NCBI RefSeq assembly: GCF_040802235.1
Contig: NC_133156.1
Coordinates: 188,177,851 to 188,241,850, forward strand
Length of the DNA stretch: 64,000 bases
Reading direction: 5' to 3'
DNA from: Manis javanica
Lineage: Eukaryota; Chordata; Mammalia; Pholidota; Manidae
A program made the translations under genes and the position numbers. The notes below the pieces were generated by a model. That model was given only the letters and a program-made list of their open reading frames with translations. It was not told the origin of the DNA and searched no databases. Shown here one piece after another: positions 31,636 through 43,275 of this stretch. Positions within the stretch are counted from its first letter, which is position 1. Each line of letters starts with the position of its first letter.

Positions 31636-34600
31636 TTGCATTTATTTTTTTTATTACAATTTTTTTATTAAGATATTATTGATATGTACTCTTCTCAAGG
31701 TAAGTGCTACACTAAACACAGGGGTGCATATGCCTTTTTGAATCTGAGAACTTGTATTCTTGGGTAAATTCCTAGGAGTGGAATTCCTAGGTCAAATGTT
31801 ATTTCTATTTAAAAAATTTTTAGGAACCTCCACATTGCTTTCCACAGTGGTTGAACTAGTTTATATTCCTACCAGCAGTGTAGAAGGGTTCCCTTTTCTC
31901 CACATCCTCACCAGCATTTGTAGTAGATCTTGACGTTGGGGCATGTAATCTCCCGGCTTTATTCTTCCTTTTCAGGATTGCTTTGGCTACTCAGGGTCTT
32001 TTGCGGTTACATATGAATTTTACAACTATTTGTTCTAGTTTGTTGAAAAATGCTGTTGGTATTTTGATAGGGATTGCATTGAATCTGTAGATTGCTTTAG
32101 GCAGGATGGCCATTTTGACACTATTAATTATTCCTATCCATGAGCACGGGTTGTATTTCCATTTATTGGTGTCTTCTACTTTCTCTCATGAGTGTCTTGT
32201 AGTTTTCAGGGCATAGGTCTTTCACTTCCTTCGTTAGGCTTATTCCTAGGTATCTTATTCTTTTCGATGCAATTGTAAATGGAATTTTTTCCCTGATTTC
32301 TCTTTCTGCTAGTTCATCGTTAGTGTATAGGAATGCAACAGATTTCTGTGTATAAATTTTGTATCCTGCAACTTTGCTGAATTCAGATATTAGATGTAGT
32401 AGTTTTGAGTGGATTCTTTAGGGCTTTTTACATACAACATCTTGTCATCTGCAAATAGTGACAGTTTAACAACTTCTTTACCAATCCGGATGCCCTTTAT
32501 TTCTTTGTGTTGTCTGATTGCCATGGATAGGAATGAAGATGTGGTACATATACACAATGGAATACTATTCAACCATAAAACAAATCCTACCATTTGCAAC
32601 AACATGCATGGAGCTGGAGGGTATTACGCTCAGTGAAATAAGCCAGGCAGAGAAAGACAAGTACCAAATGATTTCCCTCATTTGTGGAGTATAACATCAA
32701 AGCAAAACTGAAGGAACACAGCAGCAGAGTCACACACTCCAAGAAGGGACTAGTGGTTACCAAAGGGGAGGGGTGGTGATGGGATGGTGGGGAGTGAGGG
32801 AGGGAGAAGGGATTGAGGGGTATTATGATTAGTACACATGGTGTGGGGGGGATCATGGGGAAGTAGCACAGGGAAGACAAGTAGTGACTCTGTGGCATCT
32901 TACTACAGTGATGGACAGTGACTGCAATGGAGTATAGGGGGAAACTCAATAATCTGAGTGAATGTAGTAACCACATTGTTTCTCTTGTGAAACCCAGATA
33001 GAGTGGATATCCTTGTCTTGTTCCCAGTCTTAGAGGAAAAACTTTCAGCTTTTCACTGTTAAGTATGATGTTGGCTGTGGGTTTGTAATATATGGCCTTT
33101 ATTATGTTGAGGTACTTGTATTCTATACCCATTTTGTTGAGAGAGTTTTTATAATGAATGGATGTTGAATTTTGTCAAAATGCTTTTTCAGCATCTATGG
33201 AGATGGTCATGTGATTTTTGTCCTTCTTTTTGTTGATGTGGTGGATGATGGTGATGGATTTTAGAATGTTGTACCATCCTTGCATCCCTGGGATGAATCC
33301 CAGTTGATCATGATGTATGATCCTCTGATGTATTTTTGAATATGGTTTGCTAATATTTTGTTGAGTATTTTTGCATCTATGTTCATCAGGGATATTGGTC
33401 TGTAGTTTTCTTTTTTTGTGGTGTTTTTTCCTGGTTTTGATAGTAGAGTGATGCTGGCTTCATAGAATGAGTTCGTAAGTATTCCCTCCTCTTTATTTTT
33501 TGGAAAACTTTAACAAGAATGGGTATGCTGTCTTCTCTAAATGTCTGGTAAAATTCAGTGGTGAAGCCATCAGGTCCTGGTATCTTGTTCTTGGGTAGTT
33601 TTATGATTACCAGTTCAATTTCATTGGTGGTAATTGGTCTGTTCAGATTTTCTGTTTCTTCCTGGGTCAGTCTTGGAAGGTTGTGTTTTCTTAGAAAGTT
33701 GTCCATTTCTTCTAGGTTATCCAGTTTGTTAGTATATAATTTTTCACAGTGTTCTCTAATAATTCCTTGTATTTCAGTGGTGTCCATAGTGATTTTTCCT
33801 TTCTCATTTCTGATTCTCATGTGTGTAGATTCTCTTTTTTTCTCTGCCTTTTTTTTCTTCTTTCTCCATTCCTCTATTGATGGACACTTTGAAAATCATG
33901 AGAGGTTTGTTTTTCCCTATCCAATCCTTTTTTCTTATGGGATTGTATTGCTTGAGATTTCCCTGCACTGCTAAAGGGTAGTGATGAGAATGATATTTAT
34001 CTTACTCTTGAATTCAGTGATTCTTTTTTTCTTGATAAGTCTGCCTAGAGGTTTATCTATTCTGTTTATTTTCTTAAAGAACAAGCTCTTGGTGTCATTA
34101 ATTCTTTCTATTGTTTTATTGTTTTCAATTTTATTTATTCTCTGATCTTTATTATGTACCTCCTTCTACTCTCTTTGGGCCTCATTTGTTCTTCTTTTTT
34201 CCAGTTTCAATAATTGTGAATTTAGACTGTTCATTTGGAATTGTTCTTCCTTCTTTAAATAGGCCTGAATTGTTATATGCTTTCCTCTTAGAACTGCCCT
34301 CGCTGCATCCTGCAGAAGTTGGGGCATTGAGCTGTTGTTTTCATTTGTCTCCAGATATTGCTTGATCTCTGTTTTAATTTGGTCATTGATCCATTGATAA
34401 TTTAGGAGCATGTTGTTAAGCCTCCATGTGTTTGTGAGCCTTTTTGTTTTCTTTGTACAGTTTATTTCTAGTTTCATACCTTTGTGATCTGAGAAGTTGG
34501 TTGGTACAATTTGAATCTTTTTGAATTTGTTGAAGCTCTTTTTATGGCCTGGTATGTGATCTATTCTGGGAAATGTTCCATTTGCACTTGAGAAAAATGT

Positions 34601-34755
34601 GTATCCTGTTGCTTTTGGGTACAGTGTTCTGTAGATGTCTCTTAGGTCCTTCTGTTTTAATGTGTTGTTCAGTGCCTCTGTCTCCTTACTTATTTTCTGT
34701 CTGGTTGATCTGTCCTTTGGAGTGAGTGGTGTGTTGAAGTCTCCTAAAATGAAAG
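31636..34755 (-). mobile_element. Degraded, internally deleted antisense L1
   Basis: On minus, from about 34755 down, the sequence runs through ORF2 from the endonuclease domain to the thumb region and then jumps by deletion to the 3' end (31640-31760). There are many stops, frameshifts and small insertions, for example extra sequence near 33840-34020 that splits the reading. The segment 32535-32995 is in the opposite orientation. It is non-functional and older than the full-length copy next to it. Confidence 0.85.
32535..32995 (+). mobile_element. L1 3' end inserted in inverted orientation
   Basis: Inside the minus-strand L1, ORF2 C-terminal and 3'UTR sequence appears on the plus strand (GTACATATACACAATGGAAT through GTAACCACATTG). 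It has no poly(A) tail. About 40 bp of host L1 sequence is missing at the junction relative to 26220-26290. Confidence 0.8.
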
Positions 34756-34759
34756 AAAC

Positions 34760-35990
34760 CTTTAATTATTTTTAACCCTTAATTAAGCTCAGTTTCAAGG
34801 TTTAAGTTCTACATTTGCCTGCATGGCTGGTGATGGGAGGGATGGATCCTTGGAGGTAGCTGGCATTTGATGTTTTAGGAGAATTGTTGGGAAAGGTAAG
34901 GGACTTGGACAAAGGGAAGAAGAGGGAAGAAGTATGGAAGGAGGAACATCAGAAGGATAAAGATAATAAGGAGAAGTGCATAGAGGGAACAACTGAAGGA
35001 CAAGAGAGAAGGGTTCAATGGGGAAATGAGTCTAGTTTATCCATGCTTAAGTTTGTCAAATTGTTCATTTGCTGTGGCCAATCTGTTATAGAAACAATTT
35101 TTGATTCAGACTCTTTTTTGAACAATAGAAGAATCAAGTCAAACATTTTTTAATTAAAAGAATATACCAATGGAAAAAAAGAAAAACAATTTCTTTTGGA
35201 GACCTCAGTATTATCAATCCTTATTTCTCTACTTTTCCAAGGAATCTCTCAAATAAAAATTTTGATGAAATCAAGTGTTCTCAGGAGTTGGCACTGAAGA
35301 CCCAAATCATCCTTGGTGAAGTGTGCCATTTACAAAGGGCACAAGAATTAGGACTGCAGTGTGTACACAGGAGAAGTAGGGATTTTTCCTGCTAGAGGAG
35401 AGGATTTAGGTTTAGATGACCCCAAAAGAGCTGGTGATGGTTGGTAGAAATGTAACATTTATGCACCTTGTGTTTTGGGGCCCCAAAATGAAGTTGGCTG
35501 CCTCTCTGAACACAGACACTACAGTGTCCTCAGCCAGTGGAAAACCAGAGAGAATTCTCTCTCAGGATACAGCATCTAGATGGAAGGAGACCTGGACTGA
35601 AGGCTTGATTGGTGGCCTTCAGCAAAGTTCATCCAGGTAGATGTCAGTCAAACTCACTGGTCCTAGAGATCAGCTCAAACAAGACTCATAAGGCCCATTC
35701 CTTGTTCTACCCTCTGATTCTCCTCATGACACAACACCTTTGCCCAGCACAACACAAAGCTATAACACCAAAGACAGCCAAAAGGAATGTCCGGATCCCA
35801 CCAAGGAGGTCAAACACCTGGGGACCAAGAACAAAACCCAGGCCCTAAACTGAGAACAAATAGCCTGAAAACTCTCACACATAGAACACAGTTGGGACCC
35901 CCAGTGCTGACTTACCACATCATCCCAGCCTCAACAAGCTGCAGGCTGCAACACACAGGGGGCCTTGGTGGGGACACACTCGCCTGAGGG
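34760..35990. other. Unassigned sequence
   Basis: Purine-rich around 34880-35010, otherwise without recognised genes. Short open frames lack similarity or splice context. Confidence 0.35.
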
Positions 35991-36600
35991 CTGGGGTTTG
36001 CGGCAACGAGCAGCTCACACTGGGTCTTGGGAGGTCTCCACGATGAACTGTTGGTAAACAAAGGCCAACCAAGTGAGAATAAGCAAAGGATATTTATTCA
36101 GAGCTTGTTGGAGAAAGGAAGTCAACTGCCATCACTTGGGTTCTGGCAGAGATGCAAAATCAGGCAGAGGAGTGGGAAGCCGTCCTCACAGGGAGCAGGA
36201 AGGCCTCAGCTCTGCTCTGATTAGAGGCCATTCGCAGTGGGAAGCTGTAGTGAGCTGTCTAGGTGCAGGGCATCATCTGTTGTTGTCAGGGGTATATATT
36301 TGGCTTACTCTTGTTGGTCCTAAGTTGGGAATGGGGACCAATAGGGAAGCTCTCAGTTATAAATATGGTCATTTGGGGCCAATTGTTACAAGGGTTATTT
36401 AAAGTCCTTAGCTGGGTACTAAATACTGTGGTCAGACTTCTTACAAGCCTGACGTACGTGGAGTAGGCCAACCTCCTGGGCTGAAAACTATTGATAGTGG
36501 GTTGGTTCTTGGGTTGACTGCTGCAGGTCAAGGGACCTATTTTTACATGTGATGGCTATGGATCATTAGAATGTTTAGTGTCTCACTGTAGACTGGTGGT
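35990..36600 (-). repeat. Possible LTR of another ERV family
   Basis: On minus the sequence begins near TGAGACACTAAACATTC (about 36590) and carries GAATAAATATCC (about 36088-36099) as a polyadenylation signal with a GT-rich downstream part. Its length and layout fit an LTR, but I do not recognise the family and see no TSD. Confidence 0.35.
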
Positions 36601-36659
36601 CAGAAACCAGGTGAATGCTAAGCAAATACGTGATCAGGGCTGGAGAGATTTTATAGGCA

Positions 36660-38155
36660 TTTAGTCCTTCAGGATGACCATCACATAAGAAAAGAAAAAT
36701 TATGTGCAGATTGTGGATCTATGCATTGTAGTCTTCCACATCCCCCAAATGACCTCCTATGTGTGCAAAGGCAAGATCTAGGATGCTGTGGCTTAGGGAA
36801 GGAAAAGGAAGTGTCAAGGCTAAGGAGAGAACCTGGGCCCCACTGTTCTTGAGATTGTGTGGCCCCACCCCAGACTCAGTTCCTTCCCCAACTCTGCAGT
36901 TCCCCTGCCAGGCTGCAGTTGCTTTGCCACTGCCAAGAAGAGTAGGTCCCTGATCTCCAGGCCAGTCCCAGACCTCAGATTCGATAAATGACCATGAAGG
37001 AAGGCCTTTGTCACCCTGTCCCTGTGTCCCTGAATTTCTGGACCTGTCATTGCCTTCAATCCTCCTTCTCTTCCCTGCTGCCTTCCTTTCCCATCTCTCC
37101 TGAGTAGCACTCATTTCCTTCCTCCTTGTCAGCCTCCACAGCTCATATTGTTCTACTGGAAGGAGTCCAGCGATGCACCCCACCTTCTCCAATTCATCCT
37201 ATATGGGGAACACCTGCCAAGGTGTGCTGGGCCCTGTGGGGAGACCCCTGTGTCTGGAATGACCTTAGATTCTTGAAGGACATTTAAACCTCACAACCCC
37301 ATACATTTTTTGAAAATGAACACAAGATTAGAGGTAAAGGAACTTGTCCAAATACCCCTAGTCTGTAAGTGAAGCAACAGGAGTCCTACAGCCAACATGG
37401 TGGCATAAACACAGGGTACCCACTGGGGTTTGCCCTGGGCCCTGGAAAGACCTGGAGGGAGGAGCCTCTGGAGGTCTGAGGGAAGGTCACAGGATGAAGG
37501 GTATGGCTGGGGTCTGGAGGCAAGGTGGCACTGTGTGGCCAGAGTGGTGAGATCTAAGAGGAGCAGTGGCCCCCCTGCCCTGCTGCCCCAGGCTCTGTCC
37601 TGGGCCTGGTCACCTGAAGCCAGGTCAGTGGGGCTGTGAGAGCAGGTGTGGGTGCCACCTGGCAGCCCCTTCCCAAAGCCCTTTAGCATCCCTGCTGCCC
37701 TGGGGGCCCCCAGGGCAAGTGCATCTCTCCCAGGGAAGCAGGTGTAGGGTGGAATTTGGGGCAGGAGAGGAGAAACACGCCCAGGATGTGCTTCTACCTG
37801 ACTTCTCCATGAGGATCTGGGAGCACATGCAGGAGGCTGAGAGGAAATGTTTCTGCCACCAGCCCTGGGAGCACTCTTTTGATGAGGAACATGAGGACAG
37901 GACAGGAAGGTGCCCACTGGGCCCTGAAAGTACAGGGGAAGGTTCCGTTTCCCACCCTCCTGGCACCCACAGGAGAACTTGTCTCCAGGCTCAAGTGCAA
38001 GTGACAGAGCTGTGTCCCCCCAGATTGCCTCCATCACAGAGGAACATCCAACCCAATAGCCTCCTGCTCAGTTCCCAGCAGATGCCACCCCAGGACCAAA
38101 AAGCTTTGGTGCTCTGCAGAGGCAAAGCCAACAAGACTTGGTCTAGGAAAAATTA
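36660..38155. other. Unique sequence, no gene assigned
   Basis: Long frames on both strands around 36720-38040 overlap each other and show no domain. 37790-37960 has an acidic, His/Glu-rich frame on plus that I do not recognise. Confidence 0.35.
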
Positions 38156-38373
38156 TCTTTAATTAGGAAAGCAAGAAAAGCTGATTGCACATACAGCACT
38201 CTCAAGATCCAGAGACATCGTAGCCCTTCCTATTGTGTCATTAAAATATGAGAACAAAATGATCCTCCACACGTGTTTCCTTTGCCTTTTGGATGTCATG
38301 CTTCCCACCCCCACTCTCCAGAGCAGCAGGTGTAACTTCCCTCCGTTGGCTCCGGCCCAAGGTAGTTCCCTAC

Positions 38374-38427
38374 CTGAGGAGTCCTCGTCGTCACTGCTGT
38401 ACCTGTGGATGCACTCCAGAATGCAAT
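38374..38427 (-). CDS. Candidate 54-bp symmetric exon
   Basis: On minus, an acceptor (GTTTGTGTCTTTAAAG) precedes a 54-bp open segment ending CTCAG|GTAGGG. Length divisible by three and equal phases (1-1) at both ends allow in-frame inclusion. It encodes a Cys-containing helix-like start followed by an acidic Ser/Asp stretch (SSDDEDSS), a casein-kinase-2-type sequence. It lies 2-3 kb downstream of the duplicated exon pair on the same strand and starts with the same split codon. The gene is not recognised; it could be a pseudogene remnant. Confidence 0.35.
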
Positions 38428-39204
38428 CTTTAAAGACACAAACGCAAACAGAAAGATTGTTAGAGAGAGGGGCTCCCACTCTTCCTCCTCCTGTGAGACC
38501 ACACCGGCTCACAGTATCGCCCTGCTTTCTCCCTGGGTCCTCAGACCTTCCCTGGGCTCCGTGGGAACAGAGCCCTTCAACAAGACATTGATCACAGATG
38601 CAAAGCTTTAAATGAGAGCGAGGATCCCCCTTCAACTTGCCACTTGGCCCGTTTCTACTGTATCCTCGCTTTCACCTGCACACCTATCATCCCAAAGGTC
38701 GAGCTGTAATGGGCATGCTTTAGATTGGATGAGTTCAATGGACAGCGCTGAGGCAGGTTCACAGGAAATACTCAGTGAGCATTCTGGGACGATGGAGATG
38801 TTCTCTCCATGTGGTGAACACTTACGGGACAATGAAATTCTACTAAACTACAATGTACTTCACACAGGAGTCATTATTCAAAAGGAAACGAAAACCATAA
38901 GTTACCTTGTTTTACATTTCTACTGACTTAAAGCACTCCTCTTGACTTATTTCCAGGCAAAGGCCTTCAGAGGAAACCAAGACCCTATTTCACCATTTCC
39001 CACAGGCCAATTAAATACCACTATGGCTGCTTGTCTTTAACTGCCATCACTCAAACTGCCTTGAGGAGAATTAAACAGCCTACACAGTGGTGAGATTTAT
39101 TATTAAATGAAGTTGTTATTGACCGAGTCATGGCGATTCCAAAACACAATTTGTTTTCTTTTGAAAGTCCTGCCAACACTTTCCTGGGTGGGGATGGGAT
39201 TTTT

Positions 39205-39310
39205 TGTTTGTTTTTTCAGATTACTTGAGGTATATCTGGCATATAATGAACTACACATATTGAAATCTTACAGTTTTATATATTTTGACAAACATCATGA
39301 AGCAAGGTGA
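39205..39310. mobile_element. Old L1 fragment
   Basis: The block GAGGTATATCTGGCATATAA through TTTTGACAAACATC resembles the shared A/T-rich segment of ancient mammalian L1s. Degenerate. Confidence 0.4.
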
Positions 39311-39648
39311 TGGGACTTTTTTGTTATTGGGAAAGTTCATACTGGTAACTGTGTTGCTCAGGGGGCTATAAATCTAGGGAAACAGAAGCACACACACGTA
39401 CACACTCAGAATCCCACCTTATCGACTGACATACAGACACACCTCATTTCCATGCACCCAAACCCACTACCTGGAGACTATACCACTGCTTCTAGAAACA
39501 TGACCATAGTTCTCTGCCTGGAAAAATCCTATTTTTTGTTTTCTTCACCTCTAATCCTCATTCCAATGGGATCCCAGAGTCAGATGGCTCCACTAACTAA
39601 AGACAGCAAGGGTTTTCCCCAGCAAGCGAGTGACTTCAGAATACGTAC

Positions 39649-39673
39649 CACTTTCCCTTGTTCCTGAAGCCAT
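39649..39673 (-). CDS. Candidate 25-bp micro-exon
   Basis: On minus, TTCTGTAATTGCAG precedes a 25-bp segment that ends at GTACGT. The duplicate at about 41180-41215 keeps the acceptor (CTGTCATTGCAG) but has a weak donor (GTTAAG). Very short and tentative. Confidence 0.2.
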
Positions 39674-40516
39674 CTGCAATTACAGAAAAGAAAACCATGA
39701 GAATCATTTCACCCCACACAGAGTTTGCACAGCTCTTTTGTTCTCTAGGTGACTTTAGGAAACCAGATAGGACACCAAGGCTGAGTCAAAAGCCCCCACA
39801 GCAGGTGGAAAGCTGTTTTTCCTGGAGGCTGTCTCTCAAGTCCATTGAGATTGGCAATGACAAAATTCTAATTCCAAGGAGGAGAAATTGCTGCTGAGGA
39901 AAAGGATCCCTAACCACACCATTTCTAAGCAGGTTTGGTGTGACCCATGGCAAATGTCCTCTTGAATCAGGTGTCAGTTGGCAAGAGACATCCACCCAAC
40001 ACTCTCCCCACCAAGGAAATTGGATGTATCATCTGTAATGTACACTGTGAGATTTTCTACTGAATTTGATTGAAAAGTGTTAAAAAGACACAGGCCAAAC
40101 ATGGTGTAACTTCTGCCAGTTCAGGTCACCAAACCAGAGTTTTATACCGAACTTGATGGCAGTTTCAACCTCCCTGCAAAATGTAGTCAAGTCAGGAATT
40201 TTCTGGTCAGCACCGATATGGTAATGTCACATGTGTCCTCTCCATTCCCCAAAGGAATCCATCCAGTAGGACCCTTTTGACCCCACATGAAGGTGTCCTC
40301 ATCTGAAGTAGTCTCTTTTTTTCTCTCTATGACTTTCTTGTCCTGCTTGTAAAATCCTCTCCCTTTCCGTAGCCCTTGGGAGCATCTATGTACTTGCTAC
40401 AAGGGATGCTGCCCAATTCATGAATTGCTTAATGAAGTCAATTAGATCTTCAAATTTACTTGGATGAATTTTGCTTTTTAACAAAAGGAAAGACACCAAG
40501 AAAGCAACATTTCTAC

Positions 40517-40605
40517 CTCAGACACAAGGAAATTTTCCTTGGCAACAGGCACGGTCTCCTCTGCCTGGTGCATAGGAAGCACCTTGGTTACTTCCACAGG
40601 GATAT
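40517..40605 (-). CDS. Candidate exon, unit A of the duplicated pair
   Basis: An 89-bp open segment on minus starts after ..TCTTTTGAG and ends GTGTCTGAG|GTAGAA. Read in the phase shared with its partner (2 nt plus 29 codons) it is open, with a VLPMHQAEETVPVAKE-type acidic/Val-rich sequence. The donor is good; the acceptor has a short pyrimidine tract. Function unknown. Confidence 0.35.
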
Positions 40606-41607
40606 CTCAAAAGACACAGAGTAGCTGTCAGTCCATTGGTGGTGCTGCTCAAGAATAACTCAGGGAGGGATGCTTGATATGGACACAGGGCTAGAATGTA
40701 CAGAGGCAGGTGGTTATCAAGCATGACTGAACCACTGCTATTGGGCCATACTTGACAATATGGCTGTAAAATGTGCAGTGTGGGGGGACTTTTTTTTTTT
40801 TGAGAAAGTTGATGCTGGCAATTTAAGTGTAGGTGGGACACATCCCCTGGGGAAACAGACAATCCCCATCCCGCTGTCTGTCTCTCTTTCTCTCTCACCC
40901 ACACACCCACTCATTCACAATCATACTATGTAGAGTCATATAAAACACCCCACCCCCCAGCCTTGTGCACACAACCCCACACCGCATAAAAGGAACACTG
41001 TTGCCTCCAAGTGCTGAAGAAACAAGGGCATGGTTTTTCACCTGGGCAATCCATTTCCACACCACCACACTCCTGATCCTTATTCCTACCAGGAAAATGG
41101 AATCGGCATAGTTCTCCATATTGGAGATAGCAAGGGCACACCACCTGTCTTAGCAAGTGAGTACTCTCAGAATACTTAACTGTTTCCACCCCTTCTAGAG
41201 GCCACCTGCAATGACAGAAAACACGGTGGTATCACATTATGTGTGTACTGTGTCATTGGTTCTTTGGCGACTACGGCAATCCAAATGAGAAACAGTAGTA
41301 AGTCAAAGACCCCCAAAAGAAGCATAGAGCACACCCATGGAAAAAGGCATGAGCTTTTCCTGGAGGATGTATATGTCAAGTCCATTAAGGCAGCAATTGC
41401 AGAACTCTTAATCCATGGACAAAAAAATGCTTTTTGAGTAAAAGGGCCCCTACCATACAGTTTACAACCTCCCCTTCCACCACACCAAAAACACAGTATC
41501 TAACATCTAGAATGTACACTGTCATGTTTTTGTATCTGAACCAAACTCAAAAAGAAGGGAACCAAGAAAGCAACATTTCTATCTCAGGCAAAGACCTGCA
41601 AACTTAC

Positions 41608-41678
41608 CTCAGAATCAAGTGGAGACTCTTCCTCTGCTCCGTCCACAGGAAGCTCCTTGTCCTGGCTCTCAGAGAGAT
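41608..41678 (-). CDS. Candidate exon, unit B of the duplicated pair
   Basis: A 71-bp segment on minus with acceptor TTTTCTCTGGGCCCTAG and a perfect donor GAG|GTAAGT. It opens with the same AT split-codon half as unit A, continues for 23 open codons (LSESQDKELPVDGAEEE core) and is acidic. It differs in length from unit A by 18 bp, so the frame is preserved. Such conservation of frame and splice sites in two diverged copies hints at a real, perhaps repeated-exon, protein. No family recognised. Confidence 0.45.
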
Positions 41679-41824
41679 CTAGGGCCCAGAGAAAATGTCA
41701 GCCAGTTGGCGGTGCTGCTCAGGAATTACTCGGGAATCATTAGTGATACAGACATGGGGAGAGAGTGTATGGCAGTGAACGGCCGCTGGGTCACCTTCTT
41801 TGGTGGACAATGGGAAGTAAGCTT

Positions 41825-42415
41825 ATAACAACTTTTATTTGTAACCACCAAAACTAGAAGCAACCAAGCTGTCCTTCAACAGGTGACTGGATAAAGAAAC
41901 TTTGATACATCCATACAATGACTACTATTCTGTAATAAAAATAGGTGAGCTACCAAGCCACACACACACACACACACACAAAAGACATGGACGAATGTTA
42001 AGTAGAGATGTGAGAAAGTCAGTCTGAAAAAGGTACATACTTCATGATTCCAACTATTTTACATTCTGGTGAAAGAAAAACTGTAGAGATGATGAAAAAG
42101 ATCAGTGGTTGCTAGGATTTTATAGAGCACAGGAAGAGGATGAGTAGTTGAAACAGGATTTTTAAAGCAGTGTAGCTATTCTGTATGACACTAGTGGTGG
42201 ATACATAACTATGCACTTGGCAAAACCCCTGCTACCATACAACACAGAGTGAACCTTAATATAAATCGTGGACTTTAATGACTCTCAATATTGGTTTATT
42301 ACATGTGACATATGAACCCCACAAAGGAAGTATAATTGTGGGAATTGTGTGACAGAAAGGATGGGAACTTTCATATCTGATTTTTATGTTTATCTAAAAC
42401 TTCTAATAATAGCAT
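41825..42415 (+). mobile_element. Old L1 3' end
   Basis: The sequence follows the ancient L1 ORF2 end and 3'UTR pattern (CAACAGGTGACTGGATAAAGA, TACTTCATGATTCCA, GGTTGCTAGG). A short CA run lies at 41963-41980. Confidence 0.65.
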
Positions 42416-43139
42416 CTATTAATTAAAAATAATAACTGGCATCACTTTTTCAGGGAGACACTTATTTCTGCTAATGTTTAACTAAAATGTGAGAAGAATT
42501 GGCTCAATATTGTGGAGCAGGAGAGCTGGAAGGCAAGACGGAGACCTCCTCCCACACTCACACCAAGGAAGCAATTACAGCAAACACAACTAACCTGGAA
42601 AACGACCTGAAGACTGCAGGACAGACCACCTACTCCTGGGGAAGGAGAGGAGCCACACAGAAAAGGGTAAAGTGGCAGATCCACAATCAACTGGGACCCC
42701 AGCCCTTCCCCCATCCCAGCCTACAGGCAGCAGGAAGAGGAACAGCGGGAGGGGACAGGTGCCCAGGAACTCTGCACATCTGGCCCTGGAGATATGCTCC
42801 AGGAACATGAGTCCACATTGCATTGGGTTCTGGTGATTAGCAGACTGGACACAAGAGACAGGTGGAACACTCTGGGAGGCTGCATGTGGAGAACCCAGCT
42901 GCATGTGGAGGACAGGCACGCTCCCCTTTTCCCACTGAGACCCAACACAGAGGCAGCAGTTTGAGAGACGTGCCCGCAGCGGGAGGGGAGTCAGAGGAGT
43001 GAGGGTTGGACAGAGCTCTCTCTGCAGGAGAAAGGGCAGGTGGACAATACCTCCCCAGTCCTCCCTTGTCTCAACAGATCAGGCGCTCTCAGGAGCCCAA
43101 GACACCCCATCCCCTCACTGCCAGCTCAGCCTGGCCGCT

Positions 43140-43275
43140 GCTGGGAGCCATTTATAAGAAGTGCGCTGCATCCGCCCCCTCCCGCGTCTTCCCAGCCTGG
43201 CTAATCTAATCGCGTTTCCCAGGCTGCAATTAATAACCCCCAAGCGGCCCCAAAACGAGGCTCTCATAAAGGGCC
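43140..43275. promoter_or_regulatory. Possible conserved enhancer
   Basis: A compact block mixes homeodomain-like cores (GGCTAATCTAATCG, CAATTAATAAC, CTCATAAA) with CpGs in otherwise repeat-like surroundings, a composition often seen in developmental enhancers. Inference only. Confidence 0.25.

Larger units (their letters stand above)
39360..41780. repeat. Diverged tandem duplication, about 1.1-1.5 kb units
   Basis: Blocks recur in the same order: 39619-39685 with 41152-41218, 39797-39865 with 41333-41410, 40030-40060 with 41490-41520, 40490-40520 with 41565-41590, and 40620-40680 with 41693-41750. Spacing differs because of indels. The duplicated unit carries a candidate minus-strand exon in each half. 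Confidence 0.7.

Noticed and set aside
19270-36950. Shared words near 19300-19420 and 36660-36930 (GCTGCAGTTGCTTTGCCA; CCTTCAGGATGA followed by ATCACA-like)
   Set aside because: Short and in different order and spacing; could be coincidence or scraps of one old repeat, too weak to call.
41176-41385. Membrane-span-like frame on minus (hydrophobic LLLGVFDLLLFLIW stretch)
   Set aside because: Not conserved in the duplicated unit at 39700-39850 and lacking a matching splice frame; probably chance.
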